Positions 21,495-33,757 of a stretch of 64,000 bases of DNA are shown in pieces (position 1 is the stretch's first letter; each line of letters opens with the position of its first letter). The stretch lies in NCBI RefSeq assembly GCF_000003195.3, contig NC_012870.2, forward strand, positions 19,708,501-19,772,500, given 5' to 3'. The notes under the pieces are model-generated. The model saw only the letters and a list, made by a program, of their open reading frames with translations. It did no database searches and was not told where the DNA came from. The position numbers and the translations under genes were made by a program. Source of the DNA: Sorghum bicolor (lineage: Eukaryota > Streptophyta > Magnoliopsida > Poales > Poaceae).

Positions 21495-24400
21495 TTAACT
21501 GGTATTATTATCCATGTTGCTTTGCTGTGTCTGCTTGCATATGCAGACCTTGAGTTCTTCAAGTTTCTGAAGCATTACCAGAGACGCTGAATCCTGAGAA
21601 CTCTTCTTGTCAGTCCGGCGCTCACCTTGAAGTGTAATGACAGTCACATCAGGTATGTGCAAGGTAATAGTTGAAACGAAGCTATTGAAGTTTGTGGTTG
21701 TAACCCCATCCAGAACAATAGGAGTCCTGTTGCAGCAAAAATAAAATAAAACAAACACTGTTAAAAATAAACCAAATGTTGCTTAAATCATCTAAGAGAA
21801 AATATTCATCCAGAAAAAATTGTTGATCAGATATATAATTTTGCAGATGATTGTTTAGGCTTCATGAATTAAAAAAAAACTAGCATCATATATATGAACA
21901 CTAAACCAGCTGATTTTCTGAAGGTAGTCTTGTTTGAACCATGATTCTTAAATGTAAAAGACATAGAAAGATAAAAAAAAGTTCCTGAAGACCAAATGAA
22001 TAAGAATCATCAAAGCTCTTGTGAATGAAGTTTCACATTCTTTTACAAGAAAAATAATGTTTGGGTATTATTTGACATACCTGAACCTTTGTTCCACAAA
22101 TTCAAATTCTGGAATTGGCCACTGCAATCTCTTGCATAGCCTAAAAAGTGCAGTCCGAGGTCCACCTTTATCCATTTTGAGAGGAAGAACAACTGAAAGC
22201 ATATGAAAGGCCATGGCATCTGAGTACTGCTAAGTATTTTGTGGCTGCTAGAACTATACAGAATAAATCTAATTACTAATTTGCTTCAAAAAAAATCTAA
22301 TGACTAATATTTCCTATTTGATAGCCTGGCCAGTGAGTACCATATACTCCATTCATTCCAAATCATAGTTCACTCTAGCTTTGTCCTAATTCAAACTTCC
22401 CTAACTTTGAAGAAGTTTTAATAAAAATATATCAACACCTCAAGTTCAAGTAAATGTACTATGAAAATATATTTCATGGAAAATTTAATGAAACTAACTT
22501 GATGTTGTAATGTTCATGTATTTTTCTATAAACTTGGTCAAAGTTAGAAAAGTTTAACTTAGGACATAAAAGTATAAAACTAAAGTGAACTATAATTTGG
22601 AACAGAGGGAGTAATAACCAAAACAGGGCATTACCTGCTGCTCTCACCGAGGAAAGACCTTCTAGGCTAAGACTGCCATTCACGTCAGGACAATCATATC
22701 GTGATTCCAACTACATAGATGCGATAATATTCATTACTCAGAGCATCAGAATTGAGTTCACTACTTTGATGTGCCATTTTGTGGAAAACTCTCTAGAAGC
22801 TTACACTTATCAATTCTGATTGCAGTTCTGAAGAGACAATATCCAATTGCTTAGCCTTAGAGAAACATTGTTTAAGAGAAAGACCCCGTTTCTGCATTCA
22901 GAACAAAAATTAAAACCAGTTCTAGAATAGTCAACAAAACATACTCCATCCTTCTGAAAATACATGACACTCGAGAGGCAAATTTTGCCTATAGTTCAAG
23001 CCACCGGATGGAACCATCATGGATTTCCGACAGGAAGGAGTAGCATCTACTGCCAAAGCAACCATTACAATAGAATAGAAAGTTACACCCAAGGTGTGTA
23101 GTTGGGTTACCCATTAGCATCACAATGGACCTGCCCAACCCCTTGAACTAGACAATTTCTTGATATTTTTGTTTCTATTTGAAAAGATATACCTTCAGGT
23201 CGACCAAAATTCGGGCTGCTGCCTTTGCCTTTGCACTTTTCCTATTTCTGTCATGTCCTTGTGCTATCAGCAGTTCATCTCGCAGCTGCACCGTCATCTC
23301 TATAATTAATTCTTCTCCTTTACTAGTACATTTTGACTTTATGAAGCAACCAAGGTGACTACATAACTCCAGCAACTCCCGATAAGGTGGCAATGCAAGC
23401 TTATCAGGGGTAATCATTGGAGAAAGTAACGGTTCAACAATCTTCCAAACCAGATCAACGTTAAAATTTACATCTATAAATATTGCACCAGTAATACTTT
23501 CCATGATGTCTCCAAGAACCTGTTCAAGGAAATTAAAATTAGCTTTCTAATTTGTGTCCATACTGTTGGCCTTGGAAAGTTCTACTTTGCTGAGTAAAAG
23601 AGATAAACATTGCACAAACAATGAAAGCACAATTATTAATTGGGAATATGAAGGAGAGCTCCATGTTATTCCCTCAAAGATATAAAAAGACAATAAAGTA
23701 AAATAAGCTGTTAAGCCACAAACAGAAGTAGAACTAAGTTTTCTAACCTTAGGTGCTTTAAATGTAGCTTGTTGAACGAATTCATTCTCTTTACCATGGT
23801 ACTCCAAACTGGACCTGACATATTCTGTTACTTGCTCCAAAAGTATTCCAGATCCATGCTGTAGATGACTATGAATATTGTTTCTTACAACTGCTTGTGC
23901 AAAATTCTCATTACTAACCAAAGCTGAACGCAAGTCTGTTAATTCTCCAGGATCAACATCAGTGTGGGTAGCATAGAGATGTTGTGTGATTAATAGATCC
24001 AGCACAGAATCACCAAGAAATTCCAGCCGCTGTTACAAATCAGAAATTAAGATATGTATATCAACGTGCCTTAAATGCAATAATCTAATGTACTAAAACT
24101 CTGTTTCACTGACCTGGTAACAATAGTCAACTCCTAATTCCTGTAGAGATGGATGTGATACGGCTTCAAGCAGAAGGCCTTTCACCGAGAAGTTGTACTT
24201 CAGTTTTGCTTCCAGTTCCTCAAAAACTTTTAATTTTGATAAATAGCACAATTGAGATGCATTAGAATTATATTTTGCTTTCTGCACTAGTTCCATATCA
24301 CATCTGACATCAATACCAAACCACCTCATAACCCAAATTGCAGCAGTGATGCCACCACCAACATAATATGCTCCAACTAGTGCTTCAACACAATCAGATA

Positions 24401-27400
24401 CTGTTTTTGAGCACATCCATCTGTGGCCTCTGTCACATGGTTTTCCCACAATAAAAGATGGATCATCACTGATATATTCTCCAGTAAAAGGAACAAATGC
24501 AGTTTCGATTCCACAGTTACAAGGAAAAGGGCGCAATGATATCTGTCCAGGAGCAACCCAACGACGAGGGTCGAATGCAGTATCACGTATATAACCCTGA
24601 AAGCATTAATAGATATACATTAAATAAAAAAACTAATAAAAAGGAAATACTTCAAAGAAAAGATGACACCAGTGATTAGGCTTATTATATGAAACTACGG
24701 GTTCCCTCAACGTCGCAAGCTCTTAGGTCGCACCTTTAGTTTCTTAGTTACAACAGCGTGTGCTTCACCACCCTGTGGCGCCTTGTGTTCGTGTTCTACC
24801 CCTTCGTTCATGGCACCTCGCCGTGATGTGATTTTGGGCGTGTAAACCTTCTAACTTCTTCTTAATGAAACACATGCTATGCACATTCTCAAAAAAGATA
24901 TGAAACTACAGATGGGTAGCACAGAACAGGAAAAAGTGTAACTGGATTCGTCTATCCATTGTAGCATGAATAGCATGCATCTTATTCCTTCTGGACTAAA
25001 CCTTCTGGAAAATGTCAACTTTTGTCAAATGATGACAAGGAATAATTGGTGTCACTGTCACACAAAACTGGTTGAATTATGATGTAAAGAATATTGACAG
25101 ATCCAATTATGAACTTCAGCAAAATGACATCACACAAATGGACTTAGGCTTGAAAACATCTACCTGCAGGGATCGGCATATTCCATGTTTATGCAGTGTC
25201 GCATTGCATACCGCCTTGGATCTCATATCAGAGAGATGGCCTTCATGTTTCATTGGATATCTTAGGAACAGGTCACATCCTATTACATATTTCAGTACTG
25301 AGTCTCCTAATAACTCCAACCGCTCCAGAGAAAAGGTCTCGCAGCACCTTAAAGTTGTTATAGCTTCCAAAATCTAGCATGAAGAGAAGTCAGATTTCTG
25401 ATATATGCATTAGCATTACTATCCTTAACAAATAAAACAATACGTAATATCATAAGAGAGAACAAACCAGAGAACTTGGTATGCGTTGAGTGTAACTAAT
25501 GTCTCTGCGAAGCTGGCTGGCTAACATTAAAGACTGAACCCGATGCATTACAGAAGGGAGCAAGTAAAATGATTTGAGAATATCAGTTGTGACATCAATG
25601 TGGATGAGTAGTTCAGGTGGGACTCGGGCATGAATTTGCTCTTTTTCCACGAGCAGAGGATTGCCAGTTGAACCATCTGCCATAAATTGGATAGTGTCAT
25701 GTAAAAGCAGAGCCAAAGTAACACAATTACTAGTCTCAAATTATACAACAGAGAAGGGAAAGAATGCTACTACATTGAGGTTAAAGTACCTTGGTATTTC
25801 ATTTTTGAAAAAAGTAAATTGTGTGCATTGTGACTTTGCTTTAACAGCAACAAAGGTTGCCCTGGATGTTGAATAACAATACCATACCTACATATAGGTG
25901 AGAACAGAGAAATTAGTGAGCAAGCATAACAGAGTGGATCAATTCTTGAATTGAGAAAATTAAAAATGAGCACCTACTTTTGATGGTAATAGTCCACGAA
26001 TGAAGAAAATGGTGAAGCTTTCCCATTATACATCTCATCGAATGAGTCGTCTGCAGTTGTATCTAAAATCAAGTCAAGGACAGAATAGATCCTCCCAGTA
26101 TGAAGAGACAGCACAACTGAATCTTTGACTGTGGAAAAATGAAGAGATTTATTGGCCAGATGAATGATGTCTTCTCCCTTGTTGCTTCTTTTATGTGAAC
26201 ATAAGTTTTCATGGTTAAGATTTCCATCTTCTAGATACAAATTTCTCAACTGCTCCACTGCACCAGAGCAAGACTCAACGGCTTCCCAGTATATGTTCAG
26301 ATCATGCTGTATATGTGAAGAGTTCCTCAAAGGCAAAAGTAAGTACATGTTGTCTGAGCCCCATTGTATTTCATGACCTTTTCTGAAAATAAATTCCCTT
26401 TGCAGTCCACTCGTTCGGGAACCATGAAATAATCTACCAAATATACCATTGAAGAAGAATTCTTGGAATAATTTTCCTTTACGCAGCTGAAGAAAACTAG
26501 GAAAAGTAAGCCATTGGTAAACTTAAAAGAATTCTAGCAACAGGGTTTCTTGAACAACCTGCTCTTTGTTCAGTTGAATTTTTCCACAAGGAGTTATGGC
26601 GGTGTACACCATTTTATTAGGTATAAGGAAGAGATCTATTTCTGAATGTGCCACGTCATCATCAAGTACTGATTCCATTAAGAGAACGAACCCAGCAAAA
26701 GTTTCACCTTCTTGATCACAACGAAAATCAAATGTGTAAGAATTCAGAATGACAGTTTCACTTTCATGGATCCAGTTTCCAGATAGACCATGAACATTTA
26801 TTATTCCATGAAGCTCCTTTCGTTTAGTTGTTCCTGCCAAAATGGTGAAAGGGCAATGGAAAAAATATAAAATCTTCTTCGGAAGGAGAAGCACTCATAG
26901 CTGTTGCTAATACTTCATGGGAATGCTACTGTCAACTTCCATTTGTAAACTAAGTATTCAGTGCATTGCTCAATCCATGTCAAAAATAACAAATGAGACA
27001 TTTTCTTAATAAACAAGTCCACAAAGATAACAACTTATACGAAGAGAGTTTCTGTACAAGTAAATATGATGCAGCATGCAAGGCAACAAACAGATTCAAC
27101 CACCACTAGCTCATCAAGTTCTATCCTGGTATGCAGAAGTTTCATGCCCGTTCTGAGTCACAACCACTATAAACAGACTCACTCACTGTACAGTATTTTA
27201 TTGTTGAAACAGAGATAAATATATGAAGAGGTGTTCCTCTCAATGAAACATTGATGTAAGCACGAAGCAACACTTGCAAAACATTAGAACCATACCTGGT
27301 CCAGAAACACATTTTTTATCTGTTGTGTCTGTATCGATATCCATAGGCTCTTCAGTCAAGGGTACTAGATGATCATCGAGTTCTCCCAGCTCGTGCAGTT

Positions 27401-30400
27401 TCTTGCATGCCTCGAGGCATACAAGCTGCTTGGCTAAATTACATGTACTGCTTGGAGGACCAACTATACTTCGAAATGCAGCATTGGGGGGCATTGTCAA
27501 GGCACATTGATATGACCCATCTTTGAGACCCACCTCAAAGCAAGGCTTTGGCAAGTAATACCTGGAGAGGAGTGCTATCGTGTTTTTATACAGCAAGTTC
27601 ATGGGGTAGGAGGTGTAGTTATTCCATTATGTGTGACATTTAAGTTTGATCAACTTTTCAGCCCACATGCAAATACTACCCATAGCAGGAACAAATCCAA
27701 TTGAAAGTTTAAGAATAGCAATCACACATATGTTGAAATGCAGATCAACGAACACATATGCAGATTAAAAGCACAAGCATACCTATCTTTAGGAAGCTTC
27801 TCACAATATTTATAAATTAGATTGACACAGCATTCTGCAGTGATAGTTGCTCCTGTTGATTCAACATGGTACATGTACTTCTCTTGGAGAGGCAAATCAA
27901 GTGATGGAGTATTTGGCTGTTTATGCAGTGCGAAGGTTTTAACATAGTATTCAGTTCGTATTATACGAAATATGTGTTCCTGCTGCACCAAGTTACCCCT
28001 GAAAGTTCCAGACAAAGCATATAAGAAAAGGTTTAAGAATAGGTGTAACTTGGAACGGGACAAAATATTGGTGACCATATAAACTTTTTTATAGTTAAAC
28101 AGTCCATATCAAAATAAAATTGATTAAATATAGCAAACTTTGTACCTTTCAATCATAAGAACATAACTTGAACTGCTTCTTCTGGCACGCCCACGAGACT
28201 GGACATAGCTACAAACAGTTCTGGGTAAGTCAAAGCGTATCACACAGGAACAGTTAGGTACATCAATACCCTCTTCAGTGACATCTGTTGTAAAAAGCAA
28301 ATTCACCTATAAATTGAAATAAGGGTTAGTATATCATTTGAATATTCCAATCAAATTTCACATGTAAAACATAATACCTTCCCAGCTCGGAACAAATCCA
28401 AAGTAAATCTCTGTACTGCTGGGCTCAAAGAATCTTTTGATGTACTCCCTCCAGTCAAGTATGAAATTGAAAAACGAGAGAAGTTCACATTTCCTCTCAT
28501 AAACCTTTCAACAGCTTTGGCTGTCATAATTCTTTCTACAAAAATCATGCAAAGCACTTCCTCTGACGAGCTGTGGAGAAAACACATGTAAATGTATGTT
28601 TGCACGAACAGAAGACTAAACAAAGGAATAAATAAACATCTTAAGTGGATTAAGGTATTACCCAAATGATTTGAAAATGTTGATCAGTGTCTGCACTTTA
28701 GAAGAAACATATCCCCTCTTAGTTAGTTCCGCAGAACCAGATTCTGATTTCATCAGCTCCCCATAACCTATTATAGAATGATGCCATAAGAATTAGAAAG
28801 TAAATATTGATGCATAAAAGCTGTAGGTTCAAAGCTGGTGACAGTATAGTAAGAGTTAAGTAAAATAGTGCATCATACCCTGTGGCAAAAATTCTTCAAT
28901 CAAAAATAAAGCTTCTTTGAAATAGGACACCTGTAAGTTGAGGCTTGCTTTAGAAAATAGACAATCTTCAGAATCACCTACGGTATTAATGCTTTCATTA
29001 TATATTTTCACCACCTGTCAGAGAAATGTAATAAAGAGTTAGCATATAAGCATTCAAATTGTACAATTAGTTACTCTGGTTAATAAGATTGCTATATAAA
29101 TACATGTATGATTTTCTAGGAACGAAGAACATAATCCTTCAAACTGAAAAAACAATCTAAAGAAATGAAAGCTACAGGTGAATGTTCGGAACATAGGATC
29201 ATGACCACATATTTTCTAATACAAATGGTATGGTACTGTAATATGGTTTGCAGTGCAAGTGCTACATTATTAAGACTGGCAGGGAAAGAAACAGAAAATT
29301 TTCATAAAGGAGGGCAAATGTATTCACTGAGTTGAGCCATTTTTTCTTTTGTGAGACAAGAGAAAGGGTATCTCAAATGTGTTTCCTATAACAAAGGTGA
29401 CCTATTAAATTATGCTTGCCAATTTCTTAATCCAATATATTCCCTGTCTCAGCAAGAGTCAATGGCATTAGTTAACAAATGTGTAGAAATGTAGGAGTCA
29501 TTAAGGACACACGAACTTATGCAGCTACTAATCAATATCAATAAATAGAATGTAATGGACATTATAACCCTTCAGAAAAAAAAAAGAAATACTTGCTGCT
29601 TCAATAAAATAATACCTCCAAGGTAACAATTGGACCAAGAGTATTTAGTCCGTACAATATCTTCCCATGGTACCTGGACAAGCTCTTTCTCGACATCTCC
29701 AATATACTATCGGTGTCTTCAAATTTATTAGGAGATGATTCTTGTAGACTAACCAACAAACCATCAAACTGCCCAACAGTACAATGTTTAGATATATAAA
29801 CATATGCGTAAGTACAAGCAGAAAAAGATACTAGGTATCGAGACTGTGGCTACTAAAAAAGCACATTTTTCTAGTGAATCAGAAGAAATATAGTTGGTTG
29901 GTTAAATCACCTCCTCGAACAGCATCTGTAACTTTGATTCCAGATCATCCAAATCAAATAAGTAAGGATCATAGTATTTATTCACAATTTTCGCACCAGT
30001 TGAAAAGCTCTCAAGTTCATTCCTATCTTCAACAATATATACCTGGGATAATGTGTAAGATATTTAAATCAGTTTGCTGCTGCAAACTTGGGTTTCCTAA
30101 AAGAACTCAATAAAAAATTTAAGGAAATTTTGGCAGCAAGAGAGAAAGAACCTTGGCATTCAATACTAGCTCAAGTTGAGCAATCTGTGCTTCACAATCT
30201 TCTATAGTAGAAGCCCCTGTAAAAATATAAGGTTTTAGAAATAAATACTAAATGCAAAATAGAATAGCATGGCACATTTAATGGTAGGAATGTGAATCCA
30301 AGGTGACAATATATTCTAATAGGGCTCCTGTGCTACACTCTGCATGACCCTACCCAAATAATAGCTAAGGATCCAAAAATGTGAACCTACCATAATTAGT

Positions 30401-32323
30401 AAGAAAAACATATGCCTAATGAAACAGTCATAGATCAGAAACAACTTTGACTCAGTAAATTAGTCATATATGTAGCTTCCAGTAGGATGAATAGTAACAA
30501 TGAAAAACAATTAACAAGGAAGTGCAATGTGCACCCAAGAATCAAATTAGATGCACAAAATCATTAAAAAAATTAAAGCTGCAACAAATCATGTAAGCTA
30601 GATAACCTAGAAATTTATACTTCTGAGAAGTAGAGCAGCATTAGTATTTAGTACAAGAGAGCACCACACTCCCAAAATGCATTGTCTTATGATGCACAAA
30701 ACAACATGAGTCGATATCAGAAAAAAAAAGTGTTATACACCAAAATGGAGTATCAATGCACCATAAAATTTATCAAAAAGAGTTTTTCATGGAGTATGAC
30801 AAAAAAAAAGGAAGACAATTACAGTCATACAACATGATAATTAAAATAGCAATAAAGAATAATTGCTGGAACGATTGACAAAAGAGAAATTACACATGAA
30901 TGTCATAAACAGAAACTCCTACCCCTTTTAGAAACTGGAGATGCCGTCATTCCAAATATAGCTGGCCTCCACTCAGAATCAATGTAAAACTCCTTTAAAC
31001 ACAAGCCGGGTTAGAGACATTAGAACTTTTGCATGACACTTGTTTAGAAAACGTGATCCTAAGGCCTAAGCAATCCATGTACTATACAAGACTGCAAGAG
31101 AGTATGGAACAAAGCCTATCGGAAATACAAGTCAAACCAAAGAAACGATCTTCAAATCGTGTTACCTTCATTATTCTTGAGTATGGATGGTTCCCACAAG
31201 CACGATGGCATTCATCAAATATTAGCAAGCTCATCACACACATTGTTAGAAAAGCATGCCTGAGAGCGTCCAATAATATCTGTGGTGTCATAACAACAAT
31301 CTGAGAGGAAAAAAAAGGAAAAGAGTCATTGCTTACATATTTCACAATCGTATGAATGACTATGAAATCCAAGAGAAGAAAATAAAATTAAAAAGCCATA
31401 TAAGTTCAGATAAGTTCATCACAGTGGCATATTTACAAGGATTATGAGATTTTGTGAATGTAGAGAAGTATCCGTATAGCAACGGAAACAGGGAGAATAT
31501 TTCATATGTATATAGCTATTATTGAAGAATAATTTTAGTCAAGAACTCCTGCATTTATGAAGAAAATAACCTCAATCTACATTCAACTCAGGACGACCAC
31601 GACTGACGGCAGTGGTTATCAACACTACAGGACGCTTGATGTTCCAGGCCATTAGTCAAGTAAGTTGGTAGTAAATCTCAGAGTGCATCACAATTGCTCA
31701 ATTACTGTGTCAAGCATAGGGCAGGCTTCAGTGAACCCTGGCGCTTACCTCCTTACTGCCAATTGCTTCCTTCCAGCGCTTGGCGTTCCAGTCGCCAACC
31801 CCCGATGCCCCATGGCACTCCACCGCGTCGAGGTCTGTGTACTCCCGAATCACCTCGAATTGCTACAGCACAAACACAGAAAGGCACCGCTTCCCCCATC
31901 AAAAACACAGCCTCTACCCACCACATTCCCGCGTGGAGAAGACAAAACGGGCCACCGGAGGCCAACCTGGTGGACGAGATGTACAGTGGGCGCGAGGAAC
32001 ACCACGATCCGGCGTGGCGTCTCCCCAGCGCGCGCACGGAGGACGTGCTCCCGCGCGAGCATGATGGCGACCATGGTCTTCCCGGAGCCTGTGTCTAGCA
32101 CCGCGATGGTGTTCCCGCGCAGCGCCGCGGCGAACACCTCCACCTGGTACCTGCACACGCGACGCGAGCGGAACCTACACATCAGCTCATCAGGCCCCCG
32201 CCACACGGCCGCACAGCGCGAGATCAGAGTCGATCAGTACCCCCGCGGCTGAAGCTGCTTGTGCGGGCGGCGAGGAGGCGGGAGCTGCGCCGGAGGAGGT
32301 GGGGGCGGCGGGTCGGCCGCCAT
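21495..32323 (-). CDS. DCL5: DICER-LIKE 5 (DCL3b-type) ribonuclease III, complete, 26 exons
   Basis: Cuts long double-stranded RNA into 24-nt phased siRNAs, in grasses mainly in meiotic anthers (family knowledge). Exons, 5' to 3' on the minus strand: 32323-32241, 32150-31967, 31862-31749, 31300-31166, 30992-30923, 30216-30152, 30042-29911, 29768-29616, 29014-28879, 28767-28662, 28570-28378, 28306-28146, 27998-27783, 27561-27296, 26833-26559, 26486-25978, 25887-25790, 25676-25468, 25373-25164, 24596-24114, 24029-23748, 23519-23193, 22891-22805, 22710-22635, 22192-22081, 21726-21495. All junctions are GT-AG and in phase, giving 1,637 residues. Seen in order: Walker A GSGKT (about 49-53), DECH box (156-159), helicase motif QSRGRAR (493-499), dimerisation domain (about 555-620), PAZ (about 780-1000), RNase IIIa ERLELLGDS (1052-1060), RNase IIIb RLEFLGDS (1267-1274) with distal Asp/Glu in GDIMES (1363-1368), then two dsRNA-binding domains. 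No lesion was seen. The N-terminus (VHLVHQQFEVIREYTDLD) resembles rice DCL3b as I remember it, more than DCL3a. Confidence 0.95.
22347..22611. mobile_element. Stowaway MITE filling DCL5 intron 24
   Basis: The ends CTCCATTCATTCCAAATCAT and ttggaacagagggag are inverted and flanked by TA. The element occupies most of the 442-bp intron between exons 24 and 25. Confidence 0.8.
24690..24900 (+). repeat. LINE or SINE 3' tail in DCL5 intron 19
   Basis: The sequence cttcttaatgaaacacatgc followed by tctcaaaaaaga resembles the 3' end of grass LINEs ending in a short A run. A related tail occurs at about 53190-53270 in an EXECUTER1 intron. No coding part is attached. Confidence 0.4.
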
Positions 32324-32386
32324 TGGTTCGGTGCGGGTGGAGTGGCTGTGGCGGTGGCGGTGGGGAGCGCATGGCGCGGTGGTTGG

Positions 32387-32394
32387 TATATAAA
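32387..32394 (-). promoter_or_regulatory. Candidate TATA box of DCL5
   Basis: TTTATATA on the minus strand, about 65-70 bases upstream of the DCL5 ATG, in an otherwise GC-rich leader. Spacing would allow a 5' leader of roughly 35-40 bases. The reverse strand also reads TATATAAA, so direction is not decided by the motif alone. Confidence 0.4.
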
Positions 32395-32399
32395 TCGGC

Positions 32400-33757
32400 A
32401 GTGCCGGGAGGCGAGAGGCACGGCACGGCGGAATGGGGGGAGAGAGGGGAGCTGAGCTGCGAGGAGAAGGCGAAGTGCGTGAGGCGGTGGGTGTGGGTGG
32501 CGGTGGCGCCGTGGCCTGTGTTCGTTCGTTGGAGCCTTGGAGGGGCCCCGGGGCGGCGGCGGGGTGTTTTTGCGTTCTGGGGAGCAGGCGACCGCTATCG
32601 TTACCGTTGCGGAGGCGGTACGGACGGGTTCCCGCTGATGGGCGGCTGGCGCGTGGACCCATAATGTCAGGTGGCACGTTCGTGCGAAATGTCTTTGTTG
32701 GCAAATGGTTTCGCCTCAGCCTAATACCGTCGTGATGAACCTCTCCTCCGTTCTTGTGTTTTAGTTTTCCTCAACAGAACCGATGCTCTTCTGTTTGTAA
32801 CGGGATGCTCTGCGTCCATTCACTTGAAATCTGATTGGTTGCTTCTAATCTTTTATTAGCTTTAGCTTGCATTAGATCTTATAAGTATAAATCTAAGTCA
32901 AGCTAAAAGTACATAGTGTCTTGATATTTGGTTGTTCTATACAAGCAAAGCGTATTTGATAAAATTATGTGTGATTGTGTACATTTTGTTGCATATAATC
33001 ATATTCATTGAGGTCTCATATTTCTACTAGAGGTATGTAAATGATAATGTTTTATTTTTTTATGTGCACGTCAGCTTATGTAAATCTGCATTGTATCATA
33101 TGACTAAATCTAACGTACTCGCTATGAAGCGACATTGTACCTGCTTTAAGCACTACGTAAAGCCTGCATAAAAGCAACCAAATACGAACACACTGTACTC
33201 AGGGGCCATTGGGAGGAGTGCCAAATTGTTAAGGGTAAATTTGTTATAGGACATTGTTCAATGGTGGTTATCATTCAATGTTAGTTTTTTGTTAAGAAAC
33301 ATTTACTTAATAATATTGTTTGTTTTTGCTAGAAGACATTTTGTAATTGTGGTAATTAGCTCTTAGACACTATGACTATCTAAATAATAGTTTTCACGAG
33401 TGGAGGGGAGAGAAGAGTTAAAATTAGCTATTATGCCCCTGGCTATTCTACCTAACCTTAGTTACCACAAGCTTTCAAGATTTGTATGACATGCAATTCT
33501 GTTTCCAGAATAATACTACTAATATCAAGGAACAGACATAACATGTCTCCTTTAGTCCATTATGATGTCATTCATGTCTCCTATCCATGATTGGCAATAT
33601 ATACAGCAGGACCGGGCAATTTACTTTAGGGTACCGGCTGCTGAAATACAACTATGTAACACGGCAACTTTCTATGCCTACACCTTTACTATGTTCACAA
33701 GTCCTTGAACATAGAAAGCTATATCCCTATGGAAAAAATGTAAATCCTAGAGCATCT
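32400..33757. other. DCL5 upstream region
   Basis: This region lies between the DCL5 leader and the 3' end of the next minus-strand gene. The first 300 bases are GC-rich with long chance frames on both strands. Beyond about 32700 it is AT-rich and I see no gene. It should contain the DCL5 promoter and the 3' UTR of the neighbouring gene. Confidence 0.5.

Noticed and set aside
21495..32323. Assignment to DCL3a
   Set aside because: The start region and the helicase-to-DECH spacing read more like rice DCL3b (DCL5) as remembered; a tree would be decisive.
32299..32735. Plus-strand frames opposite the DCL5 first exon and leader
   Set aside because: GC-driven frames without domains; the minus strand has the phase-matched DCL5 exon 1.
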